From Candidatus Uhrbacteria bacterium (GTDB lineage Bacteria > Patescibacteriota > Patescibacteriia > 2-12-FULL-60-25): a stretch of DNA of 64,000 nt. The notes under the pieces are model-generated. The model had not been told where the DNA came from. It worked only from the letters and a program-made list of their open reading frames with translations, and ran no database searches. The position numbers and the translations under genes are program-made. Of this stretch, positions 17,300-25,300 are shown in pieces (within the stretch, counting starts at the first letter, position 1; each line of letters opens with the position of its first letter). Where the stretch lies: positions 237,884 through 301,883 of the forward strand of contig QEVR01000002.1 of the NCBI GenBank assembly GCA_003576745.1, read 5' to 3'.

Positions 17300-18358
17300 T
17301 CAAAACTGCTTCAAAAACCGCAAATCATTCTTATAGAGCACGCGGATGTCATCGAGTTTGGTGCCGCTTTTCATAAGCGCGGTTCGTTCCACGCCCCAGC
17401 CGAAGGCGAAGCCGGAATATTTTTTCGGATCCACATTGCCGGCCTTGAGAACATTCGGATGCACCATGCCCGCGCCGCCGAGTTCGAGCCATCCGCGTTT
17501 GCATACGCGGCACTTCTGCCTGTCCGGCCCCTCCCCCGTGCCTTTACATACGGCGCAGGACACGTCGATTTCGAATGAAGGTTCCGTAAATCGGAAATGA
17601 AATGGGCGCAGGCGAATGGCGCGGTCAGGCCCAAAAAATTCTTTTGCAAAATAATCGAGCACGCCCCGCAAATGCGTGATAGATACATGCGTGTCCACGT
17701 ACAAGCCCTCGAATTGATGGAACATAGGCACATGCGTCACGTCGATTTGCCGGCGATAGCATTTGGCGATATTGATCATGCGCACGGGAAATTGTCCGCG
17801 CTCAAGTTCCCGCACCTGCGCATTGGACGTATGCGGCGTAAGCACCATTTTTCCTTTTTTCGATTCCGGCGCATCCATAAAGAATGTCTCCCACTCATCG
17901 CGCGCCGGGTGGTCTTTGGGCATATTCAGACTTTCAAAGGCGTACCAGTCCCAATCCACCTCCGGATAACGCGTGCGAACGAATCCGATGCGGCTGAAAA
18001 TCTCGGTAACCTCGCGAATCGCCTGCGTCACGAGATGCAAATGCCCCTCCGGAGGCCGACGGCCGGGTTCGGTAACATCGACGCGTTCGGTTCTGCCGAT
18101 TTCCGTTAGACGATTTTCCAGCAACTGCCGGCGCACAGCCAAAAGCATGCGCTCGAGCTCGCCTTTGATATCATTCGCTTTGGATCCGAGGGATTTTTTT
18201 TCTTCATCCGGCAGACTGCTCAATTGCCGAAGCATGCCCGTGAGCTCCCCTTTTCTTCCCAAATAACAAATCTCGACATCGTCAAGGTCCTGGAGGGTCT
18301 TGGCTTCGCGAATGGCGATCTCCGCACGCTTCCGTATCTCCTCAAGTTTCTCCGTCAT
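17300..18358 (-). CDS. pheS: Phenylalanyl-tRNA synthetase alpha subunit
   Basis: 352 residues, the usual alpha-subunit length. It carries the N-terminal coiled coil (about 1-90), then the class II catalytic domain with motif 2 (HQFEGLYVD) and motif 3 region GGAGMVHPNVL. Inside the catalytic domain is a Cys4 element (CAVC and CRVC flanking GTGEGPDRQK), as in PheS proteins with a zinc-ribbon-like insertion. TAAGAT lies 9 nt upstream of the ATG and may be its -10 box; no T-box or leader peptide is visible. A perfect 20-bp inverted repeat upstream (18459-18528) separates it from rseP. Confidence 0.96.
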   Translation of the reverse strand: MTEKLEEIRKRAEIAIREAKTLQDLDDVEICYLGRKGELTGMLRQLSSLPDEEKKSLGSKANDIKGELERMLLAVRRQLLENRLTEIGRTERVDVTEPGRRPPEGHLHLVTQAIREVTEIFSRIGFVRTRYPEVDWDWYAFESLNMPKDHPARDEWETFFMDAPESKKGKMVLTPHTSNAQVRELERGQFPVRMINIAKCYRRQIDVTHVPMFHQFEGLYVDTHVSITHLRGVLDYFAKEFFGPDRAIRLRPFHFRFTEPSFEIDVSCAVCKGTGEGPDRQKCRVCKRGWLELGGAGMVHPNVLKAGNVDPKKYSGFAFGWGVERTALMKSGTKLDDIRVLYKNDLRFLKQF

Positions 18359-18458
18359 ATCGGCTGTATCTTACAGGAATGCGCGGGCTTGGCAATTGGG
18401 AATATCTGCAATGCAACCATCTTTTCTGCAGGTTTAACGATGAATGTATCGTTCCATG

Positions 18459-18528
18459 GTTCCAGAGTTTCAGGGTTCCGGCGATCGTGAACCAACCCTC
18501 AAACTCTAGAACCCTGAAACTCTGGAAC
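18459..18528. terminator. Perfect 20-bp inverted repeat, likely terminator of rseP
   Basis: Arms 18459-18478 and 18509-18528 are exact reverse complements of 20 bp (GTTCCAGAGTTTCAGGGTTC and its complement) separated by 30 nt. The right arm is also partly duplicated in tandem (CCCTCAAACTCTAGAA and CCCTGAAACTCTGGAA). It lies 8 nt after the rseP stop on the minus strand and about 100 nt before pheS. No T-run follows, so it may be a repeat hairpin, an mRNA 3' end protector, or a terminator. Confidence 0.55.
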
Positions 18529-18535
18529 AGCCCCC

Positions 18536-19663
18536 CTATCCTCCAAATACTCGTCCGATATCCCGAAGGGTAATGAGGATAATGAGGGCGATCAAAATAA
18601 GAAAAGCCGTATTGTGCACAATCGCTTCGACGCGACGATTCATGGGCTTCCGTCGCAGGCCTTCGAGAATGAGGAACATCACGCGGCCGCCGTCGAGCGC
18701 CGGAATCGGCAGAAAATTCAGGACGGCGAGATTGATGGAAAGAATAGCCGTGAACTGCAAAACATTCGCAAAGCCGCGCTCTGCCACGTCGCCGGTCATA
18801 GCCGCAATGCCTACCGGGCCGGATACCTGGGATGCGAGCGTGCCGTCTCCGTTCAAGAGTTCACGAAAAAGATCGAGAAAGGTAATGACGACGGCTTTGG
18901 TATAAAGACCCGTTAGGATGATGCCGTTTTTGACCGCGAGTACTGGCGGATAGGACACGATGCCGGTGTCTAACAGAGACACTCCAAGCCCCGTTCGTCC
19001 GAGCTCTTCAACGTATTTCGGCGTGACGGTAACCGCCATCCGATCCCTTCCCCGTTCAAAAACAATCTCCACCGGCGCTTCCCCGCGGGCGAATATTTCC
19101 TGCCGCGTCTGGTCGAGGGAGTTTGCCTGTACCCCTCCGATGCTCACGAGAATGTCCATGGGCTGCAATCCGGCTTCGGCGGCCGCTCCGCCCGGAAGCA
19201 CGCCACCGATGGTCACTTCCGTTTTGTGGACAATGGCTCCCTCCGGAATGCCGTCCGTGAGCGACGGGACGCCGATCATAAGTCCGGCGGAAAGCAGTAC
19301 GGCCGCGAGCGCCCAGTTCATACAGACGCCGGCCGCCAAAATAATGATGCGCTGCCAAATAGGCTTCACGTGAAATGAATCCGGATCTGTTTCATTCTCC
19401 CCGCTTTCGCCTTTAATGCGCACGAAACCGCCGATCGGCAGCCAATTAAAAGACCAGATGGTATTCGCGTATTTCTTTTGGTCTTTCGCGCTCACCTTTT
19501 TCCATGTCTTTCCAACCTTCACCATGCCCACGATGCGCGGCGGAAGGCCGTAGCCGAATTCATCGGCTTTGACGCCGAACAAACGCGCAGCAAAAAAATG
19601 TCCTGCTTCGTGGATGAGCACGAGAGCCGAGAGAATAATGAGAAAAATGATGGCGGCGGTCAT
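18536..19663 (-). CDS. rseP: RseP/S2P-family intramembrane metalloprotease
   Basis: 375 residues. Site-2 protease that cleaves membrane-spanning substrates, such as anti-sigma factors and signal peptide remnants, inside the membrane. Seen: HEAGHFFAARLFGV in the first helix (zinc ligands in HExxH), a membrane-associated segment with FGYGLPPRI, a PDZ-like domain around GGAAAEAGLQPMDILVSIGG, and the second zinc motif LPIPALDGGRVMF in the C-terminal helices. Membrane segments lie at about 2-22, 105-128, 300-325 and 350-370. TACCAT lies 7 nt upstream of the ATG. Confidence 0.93.
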   Translation of the reverse strand: MTAAIIFLIILSALVLIHEAGHFFAARLFGVKADEFGYGLPPRIVGMVKVGKTWKKVSAKDQKKYANTIWSFNWLPIGGFVRIKGESGENETDPDSFHVKPIWQRIIILAAGVCMNWALAAVLLSAGLMIGVPSLTDGIPEGAIVHKTEVTIGGVLPGGAAAEAGLQPMDILVSIGGVQANSLDQTRQEIFARGEAPVEIVFERGRDRMAVTVTPKYVEELGRTGLGVSLLDTGIVSYPPVLAVKNGIILTGLYTKAVVITFLDLFRELLNGDGTLASQVSGPVGIAAMTGDVAERGFANVLQFTAILSINLAVLNFLPIPALDGGRVMFLILEGLRRKPMNRRVEAIVHNTAFLILIALIILITLRDIGRVFGG

Positions 19664-19689
19664 GCGCGTGATGGTAGCACGGGGACTGT

Positions 19690-19825
19690 GTATGGTTGAA
19701 GGATTCGCGGGGTTGCGTAGGACGTGGGACGTGGGGCTTAAGAAAAACGATCCAGCCTGTTGTCTTCCTACGCAACCATGTACCGCGTCCTACGTCCTCT
19801 CCACCCTTGCGCTTCCCGTCGACCT
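19690..19825 (+). repeat. Family-1-related inverted repeat (copy 3)
   Basis: Between rseP and the divergent kinase gene. The left part GGTTGCGTAGGACGTGGGAC is mirrored by CCTACGCAACC and GTCCTACGTCC around 19770-19800, giving an imperfect hairpin of about 100 bp. The words CCTACGCAAC and CTACGTCC are those of the family-1 right arm, but the central core is absent. Treated as a degenerate copy. Confidence 0.5.
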
Positions 19826-19867
19826 CCTGTATTCTCCGCACTTGTACCTTGGAAAGGGAAGAGGGAC

Positions 19868-20485
19868 ATGATCATCACCATGAGCGGACGATCGGGGGTC
19901 GGAAAGACATCGATCATCAAACGGCTCCTCCGACGCCTCCCCGGCTCGCGCATGCTCCTAAGCTGGACCACGCGACCAATGCGCGCAAGCGACCATCCCG
20001 GCGAATATGAGCACGTCATTCGCGACGTGTTCGACCGCAAAGATGCAGACGGAGATTTTCTCTGGACAGTGGAGCTAGCCGGAGAACGGTACGGAACGTC
20101 CCGGTCCGACGTAACACGGGCTACCGAACAGCCGTCCAGGCTGTACGTCGCCGCCATGACCCATGACAAAGTCATGTACCTTCACGAGCTTTGCACGGCC
20201 GAAGGGATACAGAATCGTCTTCTCTCCTTTTATCTTCTTGCTCCGCCGCCCGCTATTCTGCGCATGCGAATGAGGCGGCGTGGCGATTCGGAAAACAGCA
20301 TCGAACGTCGCATGGAGATCGATGCGGACTGGGATATGCAGGCCCAGCAGTCGGGGCACCCGTTCATCTTTATTCCGGACATAGACGCGGATATCGAAAA
20401 CAAAATCACGCGCATCCGCTCCTATCTCGAACCGATCGCCGAAGAATATCTCACAACAACACTTTCTGAGAACCCGCCACCCTAG
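19868..20485 (+). CDS. Guanylate-kinase-like P-loop protein (first of two)
   Basis: 205 residues from ATG 19868, preceded by a purine-rich AGGGAAGAGGG that could serve as ribosome-binding site. P-loop GRSGVGKTS at residues 7-15, the GMP-kinase-like segment LSWTTRPMRASDHPGEYEHV, and FLWTVELAGERYGTSR where guanylate kinases have their substrate loop. Divergent from canonical Gmk, which has YTTRxPRxGExxGxDY. It could phosphorylate a nucleotide monophosphate or have drifted to another role. The TAG stop lies inside the terminator hairpin. A paralogue of similar length follows at 20788 on the same strand. Confidence 0.75.
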   Translation: MIITMSGRSGVGKTSIIKRLLRRLPGSRMLLSWTTRPMRASDHPGEYEHVIRDVFDRKDADGDFLWTVELAGERYGTSRSDVTRATEQPSRLYVAAMTHDKVMYLHELCTAEGIQNRLLSFYLLAPPPAILRMRMRRRGDSENSIERRMEIDADWDMQAQQSGHPFIFIPDIDADIENKITRIRSYLEPIAEEYLTTTLSENPPP

Positions 20486-20493
20486 GCGGGTTT
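20471..20493 (+). terminator. Terminator overlapping the stop of the first kinase gene
   Basis: Hairpin AACCCGCC-(6 nt)-GGCGGGTT, followed by T. The loop contains the TA of the gene's TAG stop (20483-20485), so a ribosome reaching the stop would cover the hairpin. The T-run is short. Confidence 0.65.
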
Positions 20494-20599
20494 CCGCTTG
20501 TAAAGAATCACGAATCATCCGCATGACGAATGAATATGTCCTCGCCGCGGCGGCGGATATACGAATCACGACTTTCAATCCACGCCTTCTCTGTCCCTG

Positions 20600-20735
20600 C
20601 CCAAGGCCCGACGCAGTCAAAAATGGAAATGACGTTGAGACATGGACGTCTTCTGTCTCCCGGGGACGGGTACAAGCAGAGACGTGCAAGCCGAGGTGGG
20701 GATCCTTTCCTCCGGGAAATCGAATTCGAGAAAGA
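20600..20735 (+). repeat. Family-2 repeat (copy 2)
   Basis: The gap 20486-20787 has no gene. It contains GGGTACAAGCAGAGACG near 20668, then CAAGCCGAGGTGGGGATCC ending near 20711. These match, in this orientation, the words GGTACAAGCAGAAACG and the GGATCC-containing end of the copy at 40.6 kb. The left end is degenerate. Confidence 0.6.
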
Positions 20736-20787
20736 ACAATGCCGTTTCCCGCTTACCACATACCGCCCCCCCTGATATCCTCACGCA

Positions 20788-21357
20788 ATGATTATTACAC
20801 TGACCGGCGCAAGCGGCACCGGAAAAACGACCATTGCGCGAACGCTCATGGAGCGCCTGCCGAATGCATTGCCGCTCATGAGCTATACCACACGCTCCCC
20901 GCGCCCAAACGATTTGCCTGGCGATTTTTCCTTTATCTCGAAACAAGAATTCGACGAGATCGCGTCCCGCGACGAATTCTTGTGGACGGCGAGGGTCGGA
21001 GATACGCGTTATGCCACCAAAAAAGAGGATCTCAAACAGGCATTCGCGGATGAAGGCGCTGTCCGCGTGATGATTCTGGTTCCGGAGCGCCTTCCGAATG
21101 TGCATGCCTTCGCGAAAGCATTGGGAATGAGCAATCACGTGCTCTCGTTTGCCATCGCCTCACCGGGAACGGATATTCTTCTGAAAAGAATGCGCGAACG
21201 CGGGGATGATGAAATAGCCATCGAAAAACGCATCGCCGCCACAGCCGACTTTGAAGAAAAAGCGCGGACAGCCGGCGTGCCGCTTGTTTGGATTCAGGAT
21301 GAAGGGGATCTGGACAAGAAGGTTTCTGCTGTTCTGCGGCGGATCAAAAGCTCGTAG
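20788..21357 (+). CDS. Guanylate-kinase-like protein (second of two)
   Basis: 189 residues, close to Gmk length. P-loop GASGTGKTT (7-15), substrate-binding LMSYTTRSPRPNDLPGDFSF, which matches guanylate kinase better than the upstream paralogue, FLWTARVGDTRYATKK, and a lid arginine region KRMRERGDDEIAIEKRI. It could be the cell's GMP kinase (GMP + ATP to GDP + ADP), but the usual GxxYGT element reads GDTRYAT, so specificity is not certain. TATCCT (20776-20781) ends 6 nt before the ATG, consistent with a leaderless mRNA. Confidence 0.78.
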   Translation: MIITLTGASGTGKTTIARTLMERLPNALPLMSYTTRSPRPNDLPGDFSFISKQEFDEIASRDEFLWTARVGDTRYATKKEDLKQAFADEGAVRVMILVPERLPNVHAFAKALGMSNHVLSFAIASPGTDILLKRMRERGDDEIAIEKRIAATADFEEKARTAGVPLVWIQDEGDLDKKVSAVLRRIKSS

Positions 21358-21745
21358 CTGTTGGCAATTAGCAAAAAGGAACAGGGCAAAGGGAACGGGT
21401 TACAGGTTATTGGTTATGGGTTACGGGGTTCGGGTTACGGGGCGCATGGCCCAAGGCTCATGATCTACGGACCTACGGTCTTACGGACCCAAGGGCATGG
21501 GGCAAAGGGAACGGGTTACGGGGTTCGAGGAAGATTATGCTCCCCCTACGCAACTACGCCCTACAGGGCGCGGCATGCCGCGCCCCTACATCCTACTTCC
21601 CACTCCCTACTTCCTATTCCGCATCCTACGCACCACATCCTACGCACTTTTCGCTTCCCCAAACCCGCATACCGCATAACTCACGACCTACGTCCTACGC
21701 AACCACGCAACCTTACTCTCTGCTCCCTGCTTTCCTTACGTACAT
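21358..21745 (+). repeat. Family-1 intergenic repeat (copy 4)
   Basis: About 390 bp without a gene. It begins AGCTGTTGGCAATTAGCAAA, continues with GGGAACGGGTTACAGG-type G-rich words, then ACCTACGGTCTTACGGACCC, a second G-rich run, the core region AAGATTATGCTCCCC near 21532-21546, and a long C-rich tail (CTACGCAACTACGCCC, CCCACTCCC, CTACTTCC). An inner hairpin GGGCGCGGCATGCCGCGCCC sits near 21567-21586 in the tail. Confidence 0.8.
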
Positions 21746-22306
21746 CTAATAATCCAGCCCCTCCCGCGCCGGCACGCCATGATAAAAATAGTGTTTCACC
21801 AGATTCACGTCTGACACGAGGTCCGCGAGATGCGTGAATGATTCGGGGCAGTTGCGGCCGGTCATAATGAGCTCCATCAGATCCGGCTTGGATGCGAGGA
21901 CGGCAAGGACGTCCGCTTCGTTCAGCATACCGAGTCCTGTTGCGGTATTGATCTCATCGAGGACGAGGAGTTGATGTTTGTTTTTTACAAAGAGATCGCG
22001 GACAATATCGAGGCCGCGCTCCGCCTCGCGCCTGTCTTCATCGGTGACGCCGAAACGGAATGTGCCCGTTGCCGAATCGATGCGGTCGAGACCCGTCGGA
22101 AAACAATCGATTTCCGGAAAACGGTCCGCAAACATGCGGCGTTCGGAATAATGTTCCCCTCCTTTGTCGAATGACACGATCGCGACCTTCCAGCCGTTTG
22201 CGACGGCGCGTATGGCCGTGCCGAGCGCGGCCGTTGTTTTTCCTTTGCCGTTTCCGGTAAACAGCTGAATGAGGCCGACGGATTTCGGCGTATTCGCGGA
22301 TTCCAT
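21746..22306 (-). CDS. CobO/CobA-type corrinoid adenosyltransferase
   Basis: About 186 residues from ATG 22306 (MESANTPKSVGLIQLF). Seen: P-loop variant TGNGKGKTTAALG (about residues 18-30), typical of CobA/CobO-type ATP:corrinoid adenosyltransferases, VLDEINTATGLGML (Walker B region), and ELIMTGRNCPESFTHLADLV, the conserved C-terminal signature. No other cobalamin gene is in the window, and Patescibacteria usually lack the pathway, so it may salvage corrinoids or have another ATP-dependent role. TAGTAT lies 5 nt upstream of the ATG. An open extension to 22426 overlaps the upstream terminator and is rejected. Confidence 0.8.
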   Translation of the reverse strand: MESANTPKSVGLIQLFTGNGKGKTTAALGTAIRAVANGWKVAIVSFDKGGEHYSERRMFADRFPEIDCFPTGLDRIDSATGTFRFGVTDEDRREAERGLDIVRDLFVKNKHQLLVLDEINTATGLGMLNEADVLAVLASKPDLMELIMTGRNCPESFTHLADLVSDVNLVKHYFYHGVPAREGLDY

Positions 22307-22336
22307 ATCCGATACTATGACTCGCGAGCGCAAACG

Positions 22337-22360
22337 AGAAAAGCGCCCCGGGAGGCGCTT
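22337..22360 (-). terminator. Terminator after the interrupted small gene
   Basis: On the minus strand AAGCGCC-TCCCGG-GGCGCTT is a perfect 7-bp stem followed by TTC, starting 4 nt after the TGA of the gene ending at 22365. Confidence 0.7.
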
Positions 22361-22364
22361 CTGA

Positions 22365-22766
22365 TCAGAAGACATAGAGCGTCGAGAATGTGCAGGAAAG
22401 AGATCCGAGGTTTTTGGGATCGACATCCATGTCGCGGCAGGCAGACACTAGTTCATTCGCCCACCCTTCGATGGTTTTATCTCCCCGATACAGCATTCCG
22501 GAGGAATCCACGAGATCGATGCGGCCCCGCGAGGCGCGGACCACGGCGAGCAGAGAGGTTTTGGCGGCATAGATGTCCGCGCTCTGCGTGTGAACCGCCG
22601 CGAGAAATGTGGCAGACGACCCGTTCTCCGCGATCCGTGAGAATACGACGCTCGGCGGAAGACTCTTGCGCGTCTGCCGGAATTAAGGAATGAGATAAAC
22701 GCGAACCCATTGCTTCAGTTCCGCGGCGGTGATCAATTTTTCTTTCGGTGGTTTCCTGCGTGGCAT
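22365..22766 (-). pseudogene. Small hypothetical gene interrupted by in-frame TAA
   Basis: One frame encodes 134 codons with a single TAA at 22685-22683. The first part, from ATG 22766 (MPRRKPPKEKLITAAELKQW), runs 27 residues. After the stop the same frame continues for about 105 residues without another start codon near the beginning: SVVFSRIAENGSSATF, VVRASRGRIDLVDSSG, EGWANELVSACRDMDVDP, and ends LSCTFSTLYVF-TGA. Both parts look like real protein and the whole is followed by a terminator. Either it is a recent nonsense mutation, a sequencing error, or a read-through case. No family recognised. Located between murI and the CobO-like gene on the same strand. Confidence 0.55.
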
Positions 22767-22818
22767 GACCCGCCTCACAAAAGGTGCGGCAACATGGAAA
22801 CCGTATTTCCATTTCGTG

Positions 22819-23598
22819 TCAAACGCCGCGGTCTCGAGAATCAATATCCGCACGCCGGGCAACAAACGGCCTGCCGAACCAATCGCGGAAATATCGCGCA
22901 TACTCGTTATTGTCCGTAAAATACATATTCTGCTCCCCTCCCTCCGGGATCGACAGCTCGCGCTCCATGTGGTCAAGAAGCGCCGAGGGGCTGTCGAGAA
23001 TGGATACGCCGTCCCCCACGACCTTGCGGATGACCTTGAAGAGCAGAGGATAATGCGTACAGCCGAGAATGAGGCTTTCGATGCTCTTCTCCAAAAGCGG
23101 CGCGAGATAAACGCGTGCGATCGTTTCCGTTTCCGGACGATCTGTCCACCCTTCCTCCACGAGCGGTACAAAAAGCGGGCATGCCGCGGATACCGCTCGC
23201 AAATCGGGATTCGCCGCACGGAGCCGCGTCTCATACACGCCGGATGCGATAGTGGCTTTTGTGCCGATAATGCCAATACATTGCTCGGGCATGGCCGCGG
23301 CCGCATCCACGGCCGGCTGAATAACGTCAAAGACGGGGATGTCCGGGTATGTCGCGCGAAGAACGTCCGCGGCATACGACGATGCCGTATTGCAGGCGAT
23401 GACGATGACCGTTGCCCCCTTTGTCACGAGGAATGCGGCATCTTCCAGGGCATACTCGATAATGGTGTCCGGACTTTTATTGCCGTATGGCGTGCGCGCC
23501 GTATCGCCGAGGTACACGAATGACGCTCCGGAATGGCGTTTCAGGAGTTCTTTGACGACCGTGAGGCCGCCGATACCGGAGTCAAAAATGCCAAGCAT
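22819..23598 (-). CDS. murI: Glutamate racemase
   Basis: 259 residues from ATG 23598 (MLGIFDSGIGGLTV); an in-frame GTG 12 nt earlier is possible. Converts L- to D-glutamate for peptidoglycan. The two catalytic cysteines are seen in VIACNTASS (about residue 70) and LGCTHYPLL (about 182), with the substrate-binding FDSGIGG near the start and PYGNKS. Its presence argues that the organism makes its own peptidoglycan. Confidence 0.95.
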   Translation of the reverse strand: MLGIFDSGIGGLTVVKELLKRHSGASFVYLGDTARTPYGNKSPDTIIEYALEDAAFLVTKGATVIVIACNTASSYAADVLRATYPDIPVFDVIQPAVDAAAAMPEQCIGIIGTKATIASGVYETRLRAANPDLRAVSAACPLFVPLVEEGWTDRPETETIARVYLAPLLEKSIESLILGCTHYPLLFKVIRKVVGDGVSILDSPSALLDHMERELSIPEGGEQNMYFTDNNEYARYFRDWFGRPFVARRADIDSRDRGV

Positions 23599-23610
23599 GG
23601 GTCGATTCAC

Positions 23611-23752
23611 GATTCGTAAATGGGATCGGGTCTAAGGGCAAAGGAAAATTATGTCCCCCCTACGCAACCACGCAACTACGTCCCACGCAACTACCCTTAT
23701 GGCTCACGGCCCACGACCCATGCCCTACGTCCTGCGCAGCTTCCCGCACGGC
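23611..23752 (+). repeat. Family-1 intergenic repeat (copy 5)
   Basis: Short copy between murI and the phosphohexomutase gene: a brief G-rich left arm (GGATCGGGTCTAAGGGCAAA), core GGAAAATTATGTCCCC near 23642-23657, then CTACGCAACCACGCAACTACG and further C-rich words to 23752. Confidence 0.75.
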
Positions 23753-25147
23753 TCACGACCGGATAAGATCGAGAAGCTCCTCACGCTTCGCTTCCATTAC
23801 ATCGGGCCGTACCGCTTCAACGATGAGGCGGATCAGCGGTTCGGTGTTTGATGCGCGTACGGAAAACCACCAGGACAGGTCATCCTTGCTTCCATCTTCG
23901 CGCACATAAAACTCCATGCGAATGCCGTCGATTTCGCGTATATCCGTTGCCTCGGATTGATACTGTTTCCGGATGCGATCCAAAACCGCGTCCTTGTTCC
24001 TGACCTCGGAATTCACCTCTCCGGAATTGGCGTAGCGTTTGAGCGGCTTCCAGAGCGAAGAAAGGGGCTGTTCGGTTTCGGATAAAATCTTCATGAGCAG
24101 CAGAAGACACAAATCGCCGGATTCCACGCCCCACAGATCGCGAAAATAGTAATGCATGGATAGTTCTCCGCCGAAAAGCCCGCCGCGTTCGCGAAGCTGC
24201 CGCTTGATGAATGCGTGGCCAACGCGCGTCATGTCCGTGCGGCCTCCGGCCGCGAGAATGGCTTCTTCCGTACTCCAGGAACACCGGAGGTCGCGCAGGA
24301 TCAGCGCGTCCGGATGGTCTTTCAGGAGCCCGCCCGCGAGGATCGCCGTCATGAGATCCCCCGGTATTGGCTCTCCGTTTTCATCCACGAATCCCACGCG
24401 GTCCCCGTCGCCGTCAAAGGCGACGCCGAAGCGGCAATGGTTTTTAACAACAGTTTCTGAAAGCGTTGTGAGCGTCTCGATTTTGAGGGGATTTGCTTCG
24501 TGATTCGGAAATCGCCCGTCCAGCTCCCAAAACAGCGGCAATATGTGCATCGACGGCAGACGCTTTGCGAATTCGGGCAGAACAAGGCCGTTCATGCCGT
24601 TTCCCGCGTCGGCGGCAATGGTCATGGCGGGGAATTCGGACGTATCGACCAGATCAAAAATGCTATCAAGATATGCGCGCAGGGCTTCCGTATCGTCGTG
24701 GACGTCTCCGGGCGTAGCCGCATCTTCATACAGTTCACCGGAAATATATGCATCGCGCAATTCCTCCATGCCGCTCCCCTCGCCCACCGGATACACATTG
24801 CCGTCCACCATTTTAAAACCGTTATACTTCGGAGGATTGTGCGATGCCGTCACCATAACGCCGAAATCATAGCGGCCGGCTGCGCGCCCCATGCTCACAT
24901 TGAACATCGGCGTTGAACACAGACCGATGCGCGTCACATCCGCCCCCTGACTCGTTATGCCGCGCACCAACGCATCTTCAAGCTCCGGCGAACTCTGCCG
25001 CATATCACGTCCGACCATTACATGTTTGCACCGGAAACGGCGGACCAGAGCCCGCCCAAGGCGCTCTGTGAAATCTGCCGTCAGCTCTCCGGGCGAGAGT
25101 CCGCGGATATCATAGGCTTTAAAAACCTTAGAAATGTCTTTTGGCAT
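23753..25147 (-). CDS. Phosphomannomutase/phosphoglucomutase
   Basis: 464 residues, the usual length of the alpha-D-phosphohexomutase family. It interconverts hexose 1- and 6-phosphates for sugar-nucleotide and cell-envelope synthesis. The four domains are represented by VGRDMRQSSPE, the phosphoserine loop TASHNPPKYNG (about 98-108), the metal-binding DGDGDRVGF, the sugar-binding region GGELSMHYYF (cf. GGExSGH), and the C-terminal phosphate-binding RASNTEPLIRLIVEA. The ManB/AlgC type fits best; mannose versus glucose specificity cannot be read from sequence alone. Divergent from lemA. Confidence 0.93.
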   Translation of the reverse strand: MPKDISKVFKAYDIRGLSPGELTADFTERLGRALVRRFRCKHVMVGRDMRQSSPELEDALVRGITSQGADVTRIGLCSTPMFNVSMGRAAGRYDFGVMVTASHNPPKYNGFKMVDGNVYPVGEGSGMEELRDAYISGELYEDAATPGDVHDDTEALRAYLDSIFDLVDTSEFPAMTIAADAGNGMNGLVLPEFAKRLPSMHILPLFWELDGRFPNHEANPLKIETLTTLSETVVKNHCRFGVAFDGDGDRVGFVDENGEPIPGDLMTAILAGGLLKDHPDALILRDLRCSWSTEEAILAAGGRTDMTRVGHAFIKRQLRERGGLFGGELSMHYYFRDLWGVESGDLCLLLLMKILSETEQPLSSLWKPLKRYANSGEVNSEVRNKDAVLDRIRKQYQSEATDIREIDGIRMEFYVREDGSKDDLSWWFSVRASNTEPLIRLIVEAVRPDVMEAKREELLDLIRS

Positions 25148-25204
25148 GGGAGAATGGAATCAATATCAGGATTCGAAGAGAGCCGGGATACTGCCGTCTG
25201 ATGA

Positions 25205-25233
25205 TTGACTGACGGCCATTCCTCGCGTACTCT
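25205..25233 (+). promoter_or_regulatory. Candidate sigma-70 promoter of lemA
   Basis: TTGACT, 17 nt spacer, TACTCT. Near-consensus -35 and a plausible -10, located about 70 nt upstream of the lemA ATG in the intergenic space shared with the divergent phosphohexomutase gene. Confidence 0.5.
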
Positions 25234-25300
25234 AGCCAAGTGTACGGACTTGCGCCAAAAGCGCCAAGCCGGAACCCCTCATTCCCAACACTTGTAACGT

